From positions 1-54,564 of IMG/VR virus record IMGVR_UViG_3300008111_002018: a DNA stretch of 54,564 bases; one strand, 5' to 3'. Both the position numbers and the translations under genes were made by a program. The DNA comes from a virus. Below, piece by piece: positions 36,120 to 44,602 of the stretch; positions within the stretch are counted from its first letter, which is position 1; the number at the start of each line of letters is the position of its first letter. The notes beneath the pieces were generated by a model that worked only from the letters and a program-made list of their open reading frames with translations, ran no database searches and was not told where the DNA came from.

Positions 36120-38885
36120 ATGGCACTAGTTAATAGGTATTTTTATCAATGTTGTAACCCTTTAGGGTCTGGTGCTCCAATTTATAGAACATTTGAAATT
36201 GACACTGCTGGTACGTGGACCGCAAATGTAAGCACCGTTATTTATACCGGTGACGGTAGTTGTTATTACTACACAATTACTAATTCTTTAGACCCACCAG
36301 AACAATCATTTGCAACTGAACAATATAGTACTTGTCCGGCATGTGACGCTGCAAATCCAAATGGATGTTATTATACTTTTTCAGCTTGTTGTGATGGTAG
36401 TACCTTTAGTATTAGAAGGGGTGATTTCGCTTTTGAAAATACATATGGACCATTAACCGTTGGTGAAATATGGAGATTTTCTATAACCACTGCCACAACG
36501 AGCCCTACAACATTTGCTTTTGTTGGGTGTGCATCTTATATTACAGGAGTCACAGGTTCAACAATTTATGTTCAGACAGGTGAAACAACAATAAATGTTA
36601 CAACACCTGGTACTTGGTCTGATTGTAATGATTGTTTAACAACATACCCTTGTTGTGTTTCAGGTACCGTTGATAATATACTTTGTTCGTATACTGATTG
36701 TTGTGGAACATTTGTGAGCGGTGGTAGTATTAATGATGTTGTATGTTTTAACCCTAATTTACCACACAGAGGTTTAGTAAGTTCGTATACCGATGCTTGT
36801 TCACAAGTTTGCCCAACACCTACACCTACGCCTACAAATACCGTAACACCAACTAATACGGTTACACCAACGGTAACTCCTACAAAAACAGTCACACCAA
36901 CAGTAACACCAACAGTAACACCAACCAATACGGTTACACCAACTAAAACCGTTACACCAACCAATACGGTTACACCAACCAATACGGTTACACCAACTTT
37001 AACACCTTCTAATACTCCCACTCCTTCAGTAACAGCTGGTCCTACGGATTATCAATTTAGGGCATGTTGTTCACCAAACGAAATTTTTGTTGTCGATGAT
37101 TATGTTGGAACCATAAATGTTGGTCAGGTGTATTATATAACAGGAACTGGTTTTACAGGCTGTGCTGAAGTAATACCAATGACTGGTTTTGGTGAAAGAT
37201 ATGTTATTAGTGGTCTGACAGGACCATACGATAATTGTTCGGTTTGTACTGACGATTATAGTTGTTGTGGACCGGGAAGTAACTGTATTGAATATCAAAT
37301 TAATAATACTCAGGAGTTCCCATCAACAGTAACATATGTAGATTGTAATGGTGATAATCAAAATTTGATTGTACCTGAACTATCTGAATTAAATATTTGT
37401 GCATGTGAATATAGTGTGATTGTACCTGAGGGTGTATTTGTTACAGTAATTGGGGACTGTAATCAAACAACACCAACACCAACTGTTACACCAACCCAAA
37501 CGCCGACACCATCTGTTACACCTGTTTACAGTCCTTGTAATACTGAATTTTGTTTATATACAAACTTTTCAGGTACATCAATGTATGATGGAAATTATAC
37601 ATCGGGTGGAACTTATAATGGAAGACCATATTGGACAGGTTCCACATCAGGTACTGTTTTTTATGATGGAACAAAATGGTGTTTATCCGATACTTTAGGT
37701 GGTGATTGTATATTGGCGGGTAAAACCCCATGTTTTTCAAATTGTCCTGATTTGGATGAATTGATATGGTCAGAAGGACCGTGTCCAACACCAACCCCCA
37801 CACCAACACCAAACGTCTGTATTACGGTTGATTTTCAAGCGTTGTTTGATTGTGACTATGTGCCCGAACCAACTGAGACTTGTCCGACACCAACACCGAC
37901 AATTAGTTTAACACCGAGTCCAAATCCTTGTCTTTTGGTAGATGCCGATGTTACAGTTGAAGATATAACTCCAACCCCCACACCAACTCCAACAGTCACT
38001 CCGACACCAAGTTTACAAAGAAATGTACCAGTATCAGGTTCAACAACTTATATCATAAATGATACTGAATTCGAGTGTGTGTTTGTACGTAGAATTCAAG
38101 ATTGTTCTGATGATGAAATTTATTATATCAATGAGTCTATGAGAACATCAGGTGGTACTATTGTAACAACAGGTCAAACCTTCAGTGCTGATGTATCAGG
38201 AACAACTAAGTGTTATACTTATTTGGATATTGTTTATGACCAAAGTCCAACTTTAACTATCAATACTATTATTGCATCATTCAGTGGATGTTCAAGTTGT
38301 GAGAACTCTTTAATACCAACACCTACTCCAACTAGTACTGTAACACCAACGGTAACTCCAACAACAACAGTAACACCAACTAATACAATTACACCAACAT
38401 CAACACCAACTAGTTCTGTTACTCCGACAATAACACCAACTGTAACTAAGACTTCAACACCAACATATACACCTAATGCGTCACCGTCAAAGACACCTAC
38501 ACAAACTAAGACACCTACATTAACTCCTACGCCAACTGTTACAGTAACTCCATCGGTTACTATGACTAAGACACCAACTAACACACCTACTAAGACACCA
38601 ACTAACACACCTACCTTAACTAAAACTCCAACTCCTACACCAACTAAGACACCTACTCAAACTCCTACAAAAACAACTTTACCTGATAAATTTATCGTAG
38701 AAAGTTGTTCTGAACCAGTTAGAAGTATTGCGGTTAACAACTTTGGTTTATTGAATGTAAGTGTCGGCGATTTTGTGAGATTGAATGGAACTGGATACTC
38801 AGGATGTTGGGAAGTTGTCGGAACTACACTGGGTGGAACTGCGACATCAATAGTTTCGGTACATAATGATTGTACATGTTCATAA
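36120..38885 (+). CDS. Large Cys-rich, Thr-Pro-rich virion surface protein
   Basis: The 921-residue protein alternates Cys-rich beta modules with mucin-like linkers of the type [15 protein letters not shown]. Long linkers lie near residues 230-305 and 730-855, with shorter ones in between. A module of about 45 residues with CC followed by VGxxYxITGxGFxGC recurs (for example [10 protein letters not shown] and [10 protein letters not shown]). A different module, FCLYTNFSG...NGRPYWTG, has a counterpart in the next large gene. No signal peptide is visible. The repeats suggest a long surface fibre or head/tail decoration. The Thr-Pro linkers are candidate O-glycosylation or proline-hydroxylation targets, which is inference. 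Confidence 0.75.
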   Translation: MALVNRYFYQCCNPLGSGAPIYRTFEIDTAGTWTANVSTVIYTGDGSCYYYTITNSLDPPEQSFATEQYSTCPACDAANPNGCYYTFSACCDGSTFSIRRGDFAFENTYGPLTVGEIWRFSITTATTSPTTFAFVGCASYITGVTGSTIYVQTGETTINVTTPGTWSDCNDCLTTYPCCVSGTVDNILCSYTDCCGTFVSGGSINDVVCFNPNLPHRGLVSSYTDACSQVCPTPTPTPTNTVTPTNTVTPTVTPTKTVTPTVTPTVTPTNTVTPTKTVTPTNTVTPTNTVTPTLTPSNTPTPSVTAGPTDYQFRACCSPNEIFVVDDYVGTINVGQVYYITGTGFTGCAEVIPMTGFGERYVISGLTGPYDNCSVCTDDYSCCGPGSNCIEYQINNTQEFPSTVTYVDCNGDNQNLIVPELSELNICACEYSVIVPEGVFVTVIGDCNQTTPTPTVTPTQTPTPSVTPVYSPCNTEFCLYTNFSGTSMYDGNYTSGGTYNGRPYWTGSTSGTVFYDGTKWCLSDTLGGDCILAGKTPCFSNCPDLDELIWSEGPCPTPTPTPTPNVCITVDFQALFDCDYVPEPTETCPTPTPTISLTPSPNPCLLVDADVTVEDITPTPTPTPTVTPTPSLQRNVPVSGSTTYIINDTEFECVFVRRIQDCSDDEIYYINESMRTSGGTIVTTGQTFSADVSGTTKCYTYLDIVYDQSPTLTINTIIASFSGCSSCENSLIPTPTPTSTVTPTVTPTTTVTPTNTITPTSTPTSSVTPTITPTVTKTSTPTYTPNASPSKTPTQTKTPTLTPTPTVTVTPSVTMTKTPTNTPTKTPTNTPTLTKTPTPTPTKTPTQTPTKTTLPDKFIVESCSEPVRSIAVNNFGLLNVSVGDFVRLNGTGYSGCWEVVGTTLGGTATSIVSVHNDCTCS
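36808..37033 (+). repeat. Thr-Pro repeat tract 1
   Basis: The tract consists of repeated acaccaac(t/c)aatacggtt-type units encoding TPT-N/V/K-TVTPT. It is imperfect and coding, forming a linker between two Cys-rich modules. The same units dominate a second tract at about 38317-38678. Confidence 0.8.
38317..38678 (+). repeat. Thr-Pro repeat tract 2
   Basis: About 360 bases encode TPT/TVTPT/TKTPT units, including near-identical copies of actaagacacctac. The tract is the longest linker of the 921-residue protein and directly precedes its last Cys-rich module. Confidence 0.8.
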
Positions 38886-38897
38886 TACTTAATTAAA

Positions 38898-39113
38898 ATG
38901 GGAAGACAGATTACAATAAACTCAATTACAGCAACACAAGGATATAATGTTTATATCTGTGATACATCACTAATAACCTGTGTGTATTTGGCAACGATTA
39001 ATGATGCTGATTTACCATTTAGTGTCAGTATACCAGCACCTTATGATACAATGGTTGATTTTAGTGTTAAAATTGTCGATGCCAATAATTGTGAAATAAT
39101 TAAAAACTTCTGA
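38898..39113 (+). CDS. Small hypothetical protein in virion block
   Basis: The 71-residue protein (MGRQITINSITATQGYNVY) starts 12 bases after the Thr-Pro-rich gene and overlaps the next gene at TGATG. It resembles a single small beta domain with three cysteines (VYICDTSLITC and NNCEI). It is probably translated together with the neighbouring virion genes. The family is not recognised. Confidence 0.65.
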   Translation: MGRQITINSITATQGYNVYICDTSLITCVYLATINDADLPFSVSIPAPYDTMVDFSVKIVDANNCEIIKNF

Positions 39114-40912
39114 TGTCAACTATACTATATAATGATTGCGGTGTTATAACAATTCTACCTATGGGTGTAGAATGTTACTCAATTAATTCTTCAACACCTG
39201 ACAGTAATGACGGTAGGATATATTTGACAATTACGGGAGGTTCAACACCATATTCAATTACATGGAGTAATGGGTTAAAAGACCAAAACATCAAAAATTT
39301 AATACCTGGTGAATACGTTGCAACTGTGGTAGATTTCTATGGTGATTATAGTGCAACCACAACATGTTTAGTTGAATCGGATACTTTCTACATGGATTAT
39401 TTTCAAAGTTGTAATAATTCTGATTATTTGTATTTAACAGGTTTAACATCATCAAACTTTGTTGAAGGTTTAATATATAAATTCACAACAGCTCAGGGAT
39501 GTTGGACATACTCAGGACAAACTTTATCTAGTGGTCAAACAATTACAGGTGACACTTTAAGTTCAGGTCCATTTGACACTTGTGAAGAATGTGACCCACC
39601 GCCACCACCACTACCATTTTATCCAACTGACCTTTGTTTATATACGGATAGCACACCATTCACAGCTTATCCATTTACATTCTATGATTTTGTGAATGAA
39701 AGACCGGCCTATACTGGCACATCGTCAGCAAGTTCTGCTTTTACTATATCATATGTTTCTGCAACAACATTTAGTTATTGGACCGTATTAGGAAAAACAG
39801 GAAGTGTTTTGAAAAATTCATCGAACACCTTTAATCCTTTGGGCGGATGGGTTGAAGAAGGAACATTGAATACATGGACTGCGGTATCAGGTTCTTGTCC
39901 ATCATCACCAGTTTTATCTTTTAACTTAACAACGACTAATGAATCTTGTGAAGGTTCTTGTAATGGTAGTGTAATAATAAAGGCTAAAGGAGGTACAGGT
40001 GGATATCAATATAAATTATTCAACGGTACCTACCAATCTTCACCACTTTTTAATAATCTGTGTCCACAAAGTGATACTCAATTTTTTGTAAAGGACAGTT
40101 CAAATACAGAAGTTCAAGGTTCATTTACTATACTACCGGGAACTAAGAAAGTTACATATACTTTGTCATTACAAACAAAGTCATCTACATCGAAAGAAGA
40201 TTACGGAAACCAAGTAATTAAAAATTTGGATTACGAATTAAAAGTAAGTCCTCCGTTACCTGATGGTATTACAATTGATGTTCCATTATTTATATCTGTT
40301 AATAATACCACGGCTGAACCAGGTAGTGCCACTACGGCATATACACCTGTATTATATTCAGGAACATCAACGGTATCACCAACATCAAACTCTTTGACTT
40401 CAACAAATATTATCGTTCCAAGTCCATACAGTTTTAGATATCCATATACAACAACACAAAAAACTTTTAGTGTTTTATACCCAACAGTTACACTGAAAAA
40501 AGGGTTAACGGTATCAGGTACTGTTATTTCTACTGTTACAAAAATTAGCAGTGGAAGCTCAACACCTTGTTCACCATTTGAAATTGAAAATATTGGAAAC
40601 ACTGTTCAGTTTTACACATGGGTCAATTGTACAGGAGGAACGGAAAATGGATATAACGTACAACCAGGTCAAAAAGTTAATATATGTGCTCGCGGAGTAT
40701 CAACTCTTCCGCCAGGTGGTTTGAGTACTTTAGTAATAACCACAGGAACATTACCTTGTTCATCAGCAATAGTCGATGCAAATCAAAATGTTACTGTTGG
40801 ATTCAATGGTCCGTCAATCACTAATAATTGTACATTATTAAAAGTTTTAACACCACAAACAAACCAATTAATAAACACATTGTATGAACAATACTACGGT
40901 CCAAGTCAATAA
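39113..40912 (+). CDS. Virion protein with SprB-like repeats and Cys-rich modules
   Basis: The 599-residue protein begins with a segment matching the SprB repeat of Bacteroidota gliding adhesins: DGRIYLTITGGSTPYSITWSNG, then NLIPGEYVATVVD. A second, weaker copy lies near residues 270-340 (CNGSVIIKAKGGTGGYQYKL). Between them are modules like those of the 921-residue protein (FYMDYFQSCNNSD and LCLYTDSTPF). The C-terminal 250 residues are Ser/Thr-rich and unknown. Its context and modules suggest a virion surface protein. The SprB similarity indicates gene exchange with, or adaptation to, Bacteroidota hosts. Confidence 0.75.
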   Translation: MSTILYNDCGVITILPMGVECYSINSSTPDSNDGRIYLTITGGSTPYSITWSNGLKDQNIKNLIPGEYVATVVDFYGDYSATTTCLVESDTFYMDYFQSCNNSDYLYLTGLTSSNFVEGLIYKFTTAQGCWTYSGQTLSSGQTITGDTLSSGPFDTCEECDPPPPPLPFYPTDLCLYTDSTPFTAYPFTFYDFVNERPAYTGTSSASSAFTISYVSATTFSYWTVLGKTGSVLKNSSNTFNPLGGWVEEGTLNTWTAVSGSCPSSPVLSFNLTTTNESCEGSCNGSVIIKAKGGTGGYQYKLFNGTYQSSPLFNNLCPQSDTQFFVKDSSNTEVQGSFTILPGTKKVTYTLSLQTKSSTSKEDYGNQVIKNLDYELKVSPPLPDGITIDVPLFISVNNTTAEPGSATTAYTPVLYSGTSTVSPTSNSLTSTNIIVPSPYSFRYPYTTTQKTFSVLYPTVTLKKGLTVSGTVISTVTKISSGSSTPCSPFEIENIGNTVQFYTWVNCTGGTENGYNVQPGQKVNICARGVSTLPPGGLSTLVITTGTLPCSSAIVDANQNVTVGFNGPSITNNCTLLKVLTPQTNQLINTLYEQYYGPSQ

Positions 40913-40924
40913 ATCAACTAACTA

Positions 40925-40932
40925 TATTTATA
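40925..40932 (+). promoter_or_regulatory. TATTTATA box before the 734-residue virion gene
   Basis: TATTTATA ends four bases before the ATG at 40937 in a 24-base gap. The spacing equals that seen at 43379 and, on the minus strand, at 28855 and 51216. No TTTG lies 19 bases upstream, so it would be a single-box element. Confidence 0.45.
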
Positions 40933-40936
40933 TAAG

Positions 40937-43141
40937 ATGGCATTCATAATAAAAGATACAACAGCTCTAATAAACACCCAACTAACTGATGTTGGAAGAA
41001 GAAAAATTTCTCAAGGTAACTTTAATGTTGCTTATTTTCAGTTAGGAGATAGTGAGGTTTGTTATGATTGTATCAGCGGTGGTAATTTAACAACTTTACA
41101 AGTTTTAGTTCCTGAATTTAATTATCAGAATAACACAGGTGTACCACAAAGTAATAAAATGGGTATTAAATATCCAATTTATTTGTCTAGTTCAACCGGT
41201 GAAACTAATACATTTGGTATACCTTTTCAAGATTCACAAGTAGTTCCAATTTTTAACACAGCTCAGCCAAGAGGATTTTTTACAGGTTCAACAGGAGCGT
41301 TTAGTGCTTTTACAAGTTCAGCACTTACCGTGACTGCAAATTATAAATTTAATTTATCGGCATTAACAAGTGGGAATACATTTGATGTCACTGTCAACAA
41401 CTGTGATGCTACTGTGACAGGAACACCTGAAGTTGGTCAGTTTGTTGTTTTATATTTAAATAATGATAATAACTGCGGTAATGATTTAACTTATCCATAT
41501 CCTATTTTAACTTACAGAGTTGAAGATGTCGTTGGAAGTACAATAACTGTTGATAGAATATTACCTGACTTTAGTTCATTTACAGGAACAGGAAGAGCGT
41601 TTTTCTACCCATCAGGTATGACACCATATTATGATAGTTATACACCAACACCATACTATGATGGTGGTGTGTTTTCGTTTGAGTTGAATTGTGAAATTCA
41701 ACAACAAGATGTCTTAGTTTGGAATATGAATCAGCCATGGACCGAATCACCAGCAGGTTTATCATATACTTTTTACAAAGATTTCAGTGAATTTGGTTCA
41801 ACGGGTTATTCGTCGACAAAAGAATTCTTGGGATATCAAACCAAAGGTGGTCAAATTTTCGAAGACATAAATTATGTTTCAGGAACAACTGACACATTTT
41901 ATTACAATTCATTTGATGAAAAAATATATGTTGAACCAGAGGAACAAAAAGTTATTGGTTTGATACATTATACCAATCAGGGTATTGATAATTTTTATGG
42001 TGAGAAATTTGCAACAGAAGCATTTGACTTGGCAAATTCAGGTGCCACAGGACAAGGAAGAAACTTTAAACTTGACTTACCAACTTTGATGTGGCATAAA
42101 TCAAATACAGGTGTTATGGGTGAATCATTCTACGTTGACCCTGATGGTTTTGATGGTTTAAATTTATTTCAACCACATTATATGTTATCAGAAGAAAATG
42201 ATAATATGAATTATCCGGGTTTACGTTATTATCACTTATGGGATACTCACGCAAATGCTGATGGATATCCAAACAGAGTTGGTAAAGTATTTCCTGATTT
42301 GAAAATGATAGCAATTGATGATGAAGAATTATCAGCCGCCATGTCGTATAAATCAAATAGAAACTATACATTACCCGCACCAAGATTAGGATTGGTGGTT
42401 CCAAACACGTTTAACCAAAACATCGCGGCAACAAGTGGTATATTAACAGGTGATACTGAAACAATGTTTGTAACATACCGATTTGAAAACACTGGTTCTA
42501 CAAATGGTTTACATTGTAACTATTACTCAAAAATTGCAGGTTCAACCGTAAGTGGTCAAACAGATGATGTAATTGTGAGATTTGGTAATGAATTCCCATT
42601 CTTAATTGAGGACATGGGTTTACAACCTTCAGGATTTACATGTACTAATGTTAAGTTAATTTGTCAAATTGTACCAACGGGTGAAAGACCTGATTCGATG
42701 CAGTGGAGAGAAATTGATGTTACATCTGCAATTACAGCAAACACTGGCTCTATCAATATTGGACCACTCGAAATAAGCGGAACAACATTTCAAATAACAA
42801 AAGACGAATACGATAACGCGAGTTTTTATAGATTAGAAAATTACATTGAATTACCATTGATTAACTATAATACTGGTATGACGTTTGGTGATGAATATTT
42901 CTTTTATGGAACAGTTCATTCTGATGTACAAGCAACAATATATGAAATGAGATATTTGGTTAACCTTGCTGATTCACAATATATTCGTTCATCAAATCCA
43001 AAATGGTCGTTAGGTAAAGATGTGTATTTCACTGAAGTAGGATTATATAACTCTGACCAAGATTTATTAATGATGTCAAAATTACAGAATCCCGAAAAAA
43101 GACAAGGGGTACAACAGATTACCGTAAAATACGATTTTTAA
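40937..43141 (+). CDS. Large tail/baseplate-associated virion protein
   Basis: The 734-residue protein starts with DTTALINTQLTDVGRRKISQGNFNVAYFQLGDSE. The LTxxGRxxLxxGxxxxxxFxLGDSE pattern is common at the N-terminus of tail or baseplate-associated proteins in large marine and Bacteroidota phages. The rest is beta-rich without transmembrane or enzymatic motifs and ends VQQITVKYDF. It closes the virion block and is followed by the non-coding RNA unit. A structural role is likely; the exact location in the particle is unknown. Confidence 0.7.
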   Translation: MAFIIKDTTALINTQLTDVGRRKISQGNFNVAYFQLGDSEVCYDCISGGNLTTLQVLVPEFNYQNNTGVPQSNKMGIKYPIYLSSSTGETNTFGIPFQDSQVVPIFNTAQPRGFFTGSTGAFSAFTSSALTVTANYKFNLSALTSGNTFDVTVNNCDATVTGTPEVGQFVVLYLNNDNNCGNDLTYPYPILTYRVEDVVGSTITVDRILPDFSSFTGTGRAFFYPSGMTPYYDSYTPTPYYDGGVFSFELNCEIQQQDVLVWNMNQPWTESPAGLSYTFYKDFSEFGSTGYSSTKEFLGYQTKGGQIFEDINYVSGTTDTFYYNSFDEKIYVEPEEQKVIGLIHYTNQGIDNFYGEKFATEAFDLANSGATGQGRNFKLDLPTLMWHKSNTGVMGESFYVDPDGFDGLNLFQPHYMLSEENDNMNYPGLRYYHLWDTHANADGYPNRVGKVFPDLKMIAIDDEELSAAMSYKSNRNYTLPAPRLGLVVPNTFNQNIAATSGILTGDTETMFVTYRFENTGSTNGLHCNYYSKIAGSTVSGQTDDVIVRFGNEFPFLIEDMGLQPSGFTCTNVKLICQIVPTGERPDSMQWREIDVTSAITANTGSINIGPLEISGTTFQITKDEYDNASFYRLENYIELPLINYNTGMTFGDEYFFYGTVHSDVQATIYEMRYLVNLADSQYIRSSNPKWSLGKDVYFTEVGLYNSDQDLLMMSKLQNPEKRQGVQQITVKYDF

Positions 43142-43149
43142 AAAAAAAG

Positions 43150-43180
43150 TTTGTATTTATCAAAATATTCACTATCTTTG
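43150..43180 (+). promoter_or_regulatory. Bacteroidota-type promoter of the non-coding RNA
   Basis: TTTG (43150-43153) and TATCTTTG (43173-43180) are separated by exactly 19 bases, fitting the Bacteroidota primary sigma consensus (-33 TTTG, -7 TAnnTTTG). An inverted repeat with 8-base arms, TTCACTAT (43168-43175) and ATAGTGAA (43182-43189), brackets the -7 element. It would suit an operator or a start-site hairpin. The expected transcription start is about 43185-43188. Confidence 0.75.
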
Positions 43181-43186
43181 TATAGT

Positions 43187-43370
43187 GAAGTCTGAAGGTT
43201 CTGAAGACTTAAATCAAAAGAACCTGATTGGAAAGGTTGAAGGTAACCCTCCCAATGAACCCGAAACAAAACCTTCTGAGCAAGTCCACCGCTAACTAGA
43301 ACATTGTGGACAAGAGGTGGAGCCAAGTCTCACGACTTCTAAAAGAGGACCCAAAAGGTCCTCTTTTTAA
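43187..43370 (+). ncRNA. Candidate structured non-coding RNA, about 180 nt
   Basis: No credible reading frame fills this gap, but it has its own promoter and ends in a strong terminator. Pairings seen by eye are a closing stem GAAGTC (43187) with GACTTC (43334); GAAGGTT (43194) with AACCTTC (43270); ATTGG (43227) with CCAAT (43252) enclosing GGTT/AACC; and GTCCAC (43284) with GTGGAC (43306). Competing pairings also exist: AAGTCT (43188) with AGACTT (43205), GGTTCT (43197) with AGAACC (43219), and AAGTC (43325) with GACTT (43334). The RNA could therefore switch between folds. I do not recognise it as tRNA, tmRNA, 6S or RNase P RNA. It might act in trans or as a leader of the next gene, although the terminator argues for an independent transcript. 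Confidence 0.7.
43341..43368 (+). terminator. Rho-independent terminator of the non-coding RNA
   Basis: AAAAGAGGACC (43341-43351) pairs with GGTCCTCTTTT (43357-43367) around a five-base loop CAAAA. This gives an 11-bp stem followed directly by T residues. It is the best terminator in the window. Confidence 0.9.
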
Positions 43371-43378
43371 TTTATGAG

Positions 43379-43386
43379 TATTTATA
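43379..43386 (+). promoter_or_regulatory. TATTTATA box before the gene at 43391
   Basis: TATTTATA lies just behind the ncRNA terminator and ends four bases before the ATG at 43391. Because the terminator should stop upstream transcription, a start signal is needed here, which supports a promoter function for this box. Confidence 0.5.
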
Positions 43387-43390
43387 ACTA

Positions 43391-43915
43391 ATGAAACTAC
43401 TTGGGATTCTTAACATATTGGTTGAAGAACAAATTGATAATCCAATTGTTGATGTTACCTTAAATGATTATAAAATAAGGTTTATATTAAGTACTCATGC
43501 TCAAGAAAGAATGACAAGAAAAGAAAATGATTCAGATATAACAATTGATGAAATCAAGTCGGCAATTAAAGACGCAATCCCAAAGATTACAAACAAAGCG
43601 TTTATTGTACAAAAAAGGGCAATACAAGGTCCAGTAATCGACGGAACCTTATTAAAAAAAGATTTTAGCTCAGGTCAAACTAGAAAAGAAAATTCACAAG
43701 AATTTTTTATTGTAAAAACAGATTCAGGATTACAAATTAGCTGTAAGGTGTTAAACTTTAATAAAAACAGAGGTGAAATTGAAATTATAATTAAAACATT
43801 AATGAAGAGTAACACAAATAAGTTAAACATTGATAACCCCCGTAGAAACACTTTACACTTGAATATTATTGAAAATATGGATGAGTTTGACAACTACTTC
43901 ACAATCACAGTTTAA
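43391..43915 (+). CDS. Hypothetical protein with DUF4258/RelE-like N-terminal pattern
   Basis: The 174-residue protein contains IRFILSTHAQERMTRKE followed by ITIDEIKSAIKDAIPKI. This recalls the H-A-x-x-R-M pattern and following helix of DUF4258/BrnT-type, RelE-fold small proteins. The second half (EFFIVKTDSGLQISCKVL) could continue such a beta-sheet. No antitoxin-like partner is adjacent. It follows the ncRNA unit directly, so the two may be functionally linked. The family suggestion is tentative. Confidence 0.65.
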   Translation: MKLLGILNILVEEQIDNPIVDVTLNDYKIRFILSTHAQERMTRKENDSDITIDEIKSAIKDAIPKITNKAFIVQKRAIQGPVIDGTLLKKDFSSGQTRKENSQEFFIVKTDSGLQISCKVLNFNKNRGEIEIIIKTLMKSNTNKLNIDNPRRNTLHLNIIENMDEFDNYFTITV

Positions 43916-43917
43916 TA

Positions 43918-43956
43918 TTTTCTTTACTTAAAGAAAAGTATCGGTAAATTACTGAT
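43918..43956 (+). promoter_or_regulatory. Two adjacent inverted repeats upstream of the resolvase gene
   Basis: TTTTCTTT (43918-43925) and AAAGAAAA (43930-43937) form a perfect 8-bp inverted repeat around ACTT. Immediately after it, ATCGGTAA and TTACTGAT form a near-perfect dyad about one central base. Both lie in the 46-base gap before the RuvC-like gene. The first may be a weak terminator or hairpin, the second an operator. No protein ligand can be assigned. Confidence 0.4.
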
Positions 43957-43961
43957 AATAT

Positions 43962-44567
43962 ATGGCAAAAAAACAAGATTTAAAAAATTCACCTAAAGTT
44001 TTGGGTTTGGACATTAGTACCAAAACAATTGGTTGGGCTTTGTTTGATATTCAATCTGAGAAGTTATTAGAATTAACTCACTTCTCACCTGTGATTAAAC
44101 CACAACCTGAAGAAAAAATTGAGGAGTTAATTCTAAAGGTAAATTCTTTTATTAAAAAGATTGAGGATTATAAAAATCTTGGTATTACCAAAGTCGTTAT
44201 TGAGGAACCATTATTAGGTTCAAATAACATTCACACAGTTGGAACATTAATGAGATATAATGCAATGATTACAAAAGCAATCTATGATGCATTAGGAATC
44301 GTGCCAAACTATATTTCAACTTACAACTCAAGAAAATTTGCTTGGCAAAATTTGATGGGTAAAAATGATAAAAATCGTGAAGTCTTGTTTGGTGGTTATC
44401 CAAAAGACGTAGACAAAAAACAAGTGATTTGGGATATGGTGGCAAAAGAAGAACCACAGATTACTTGGTTATATACAAAGAACATGACTCTTAAAAAAGA
44501 GTGTTACGACCAAGCGGATGCATATACCTGTGTCAGAGGGTATATGAAAATGAATAAGTTTTGGTAA
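43962..44567 (+). CDS. RuvC-like Holliday junction resolvase
   Basis: The 201-residue protein has an RNase H-fold nuclease pattern. The first-strand aspartate Asp17 is in VLGLDISTKTIGWALFD, the second-strand glutamates Glu81-Glu82 in KVVIEEPLLGSNN, and the C-terminal acidic residues Asp183/Asp186 in CYDQADAYTC. The length and spacing suit RuvC-type resolvases of phages and bacteria, which cut four-way junctions during recombination or before packaging. It begins a cluster of DNA metabolism genes. Confidence 0.85.
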   Translation: MAKKQDLKNSPKVLGLDISTKTIGWALFDIQSEKLLELTHFSPVIKPQPEEKIEELILKVNSFIKKIEDYKNLGITKVVIEEPLLGSNNIHTVGTLMRYNAMITKAIYDALGIVPNYISTYNSRKFAWQNLMGKNDKNREVLFGGYPKDVDKKQVIWDMVAKEEPQITWLYTKNMTLKKECYDQADAYTCVRGYMKMNKFW

Positions 44568-44598
44568 TTTGATTCTTACTAATTTTTTATTATCTTTC
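44568..44598 (+). promoter_or_regulatory. Bacteroidota-type promoter of the primase gene
   Basis: TTTG (44568-44571) and TATCTTTC (44591-44598) are separated by 19 bases, nearly identical to the ncRNA promoter. The -7 box ends four bases before the ATG at 44603, so the mRNA would be leaderless or nearly so. The upstream gene ends at 44567, directly abutting the promoter. Confidence 0.75.
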
Positions 44599-44602
44599 TA
44601 AT

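Noticed and set aside
36572-38608. Antisense Gly-Val-Thr-rich frames opposite the Thr-Pro linkers
   Set aside because: They are the complement of the TPT repeats; the plus-strand gene with Cys-rich modules explains the region.
43187-43340. tRNA, tmRNA, 6S RNA or RNase P RNA identity for the non-coding RNA
   Set aside because: No cloverleaf with a CCA end, no tag reading frame, no single long bulged hairpin as in 6S and no RNase P core motif could be seen by eye. A covariance search would settle it.
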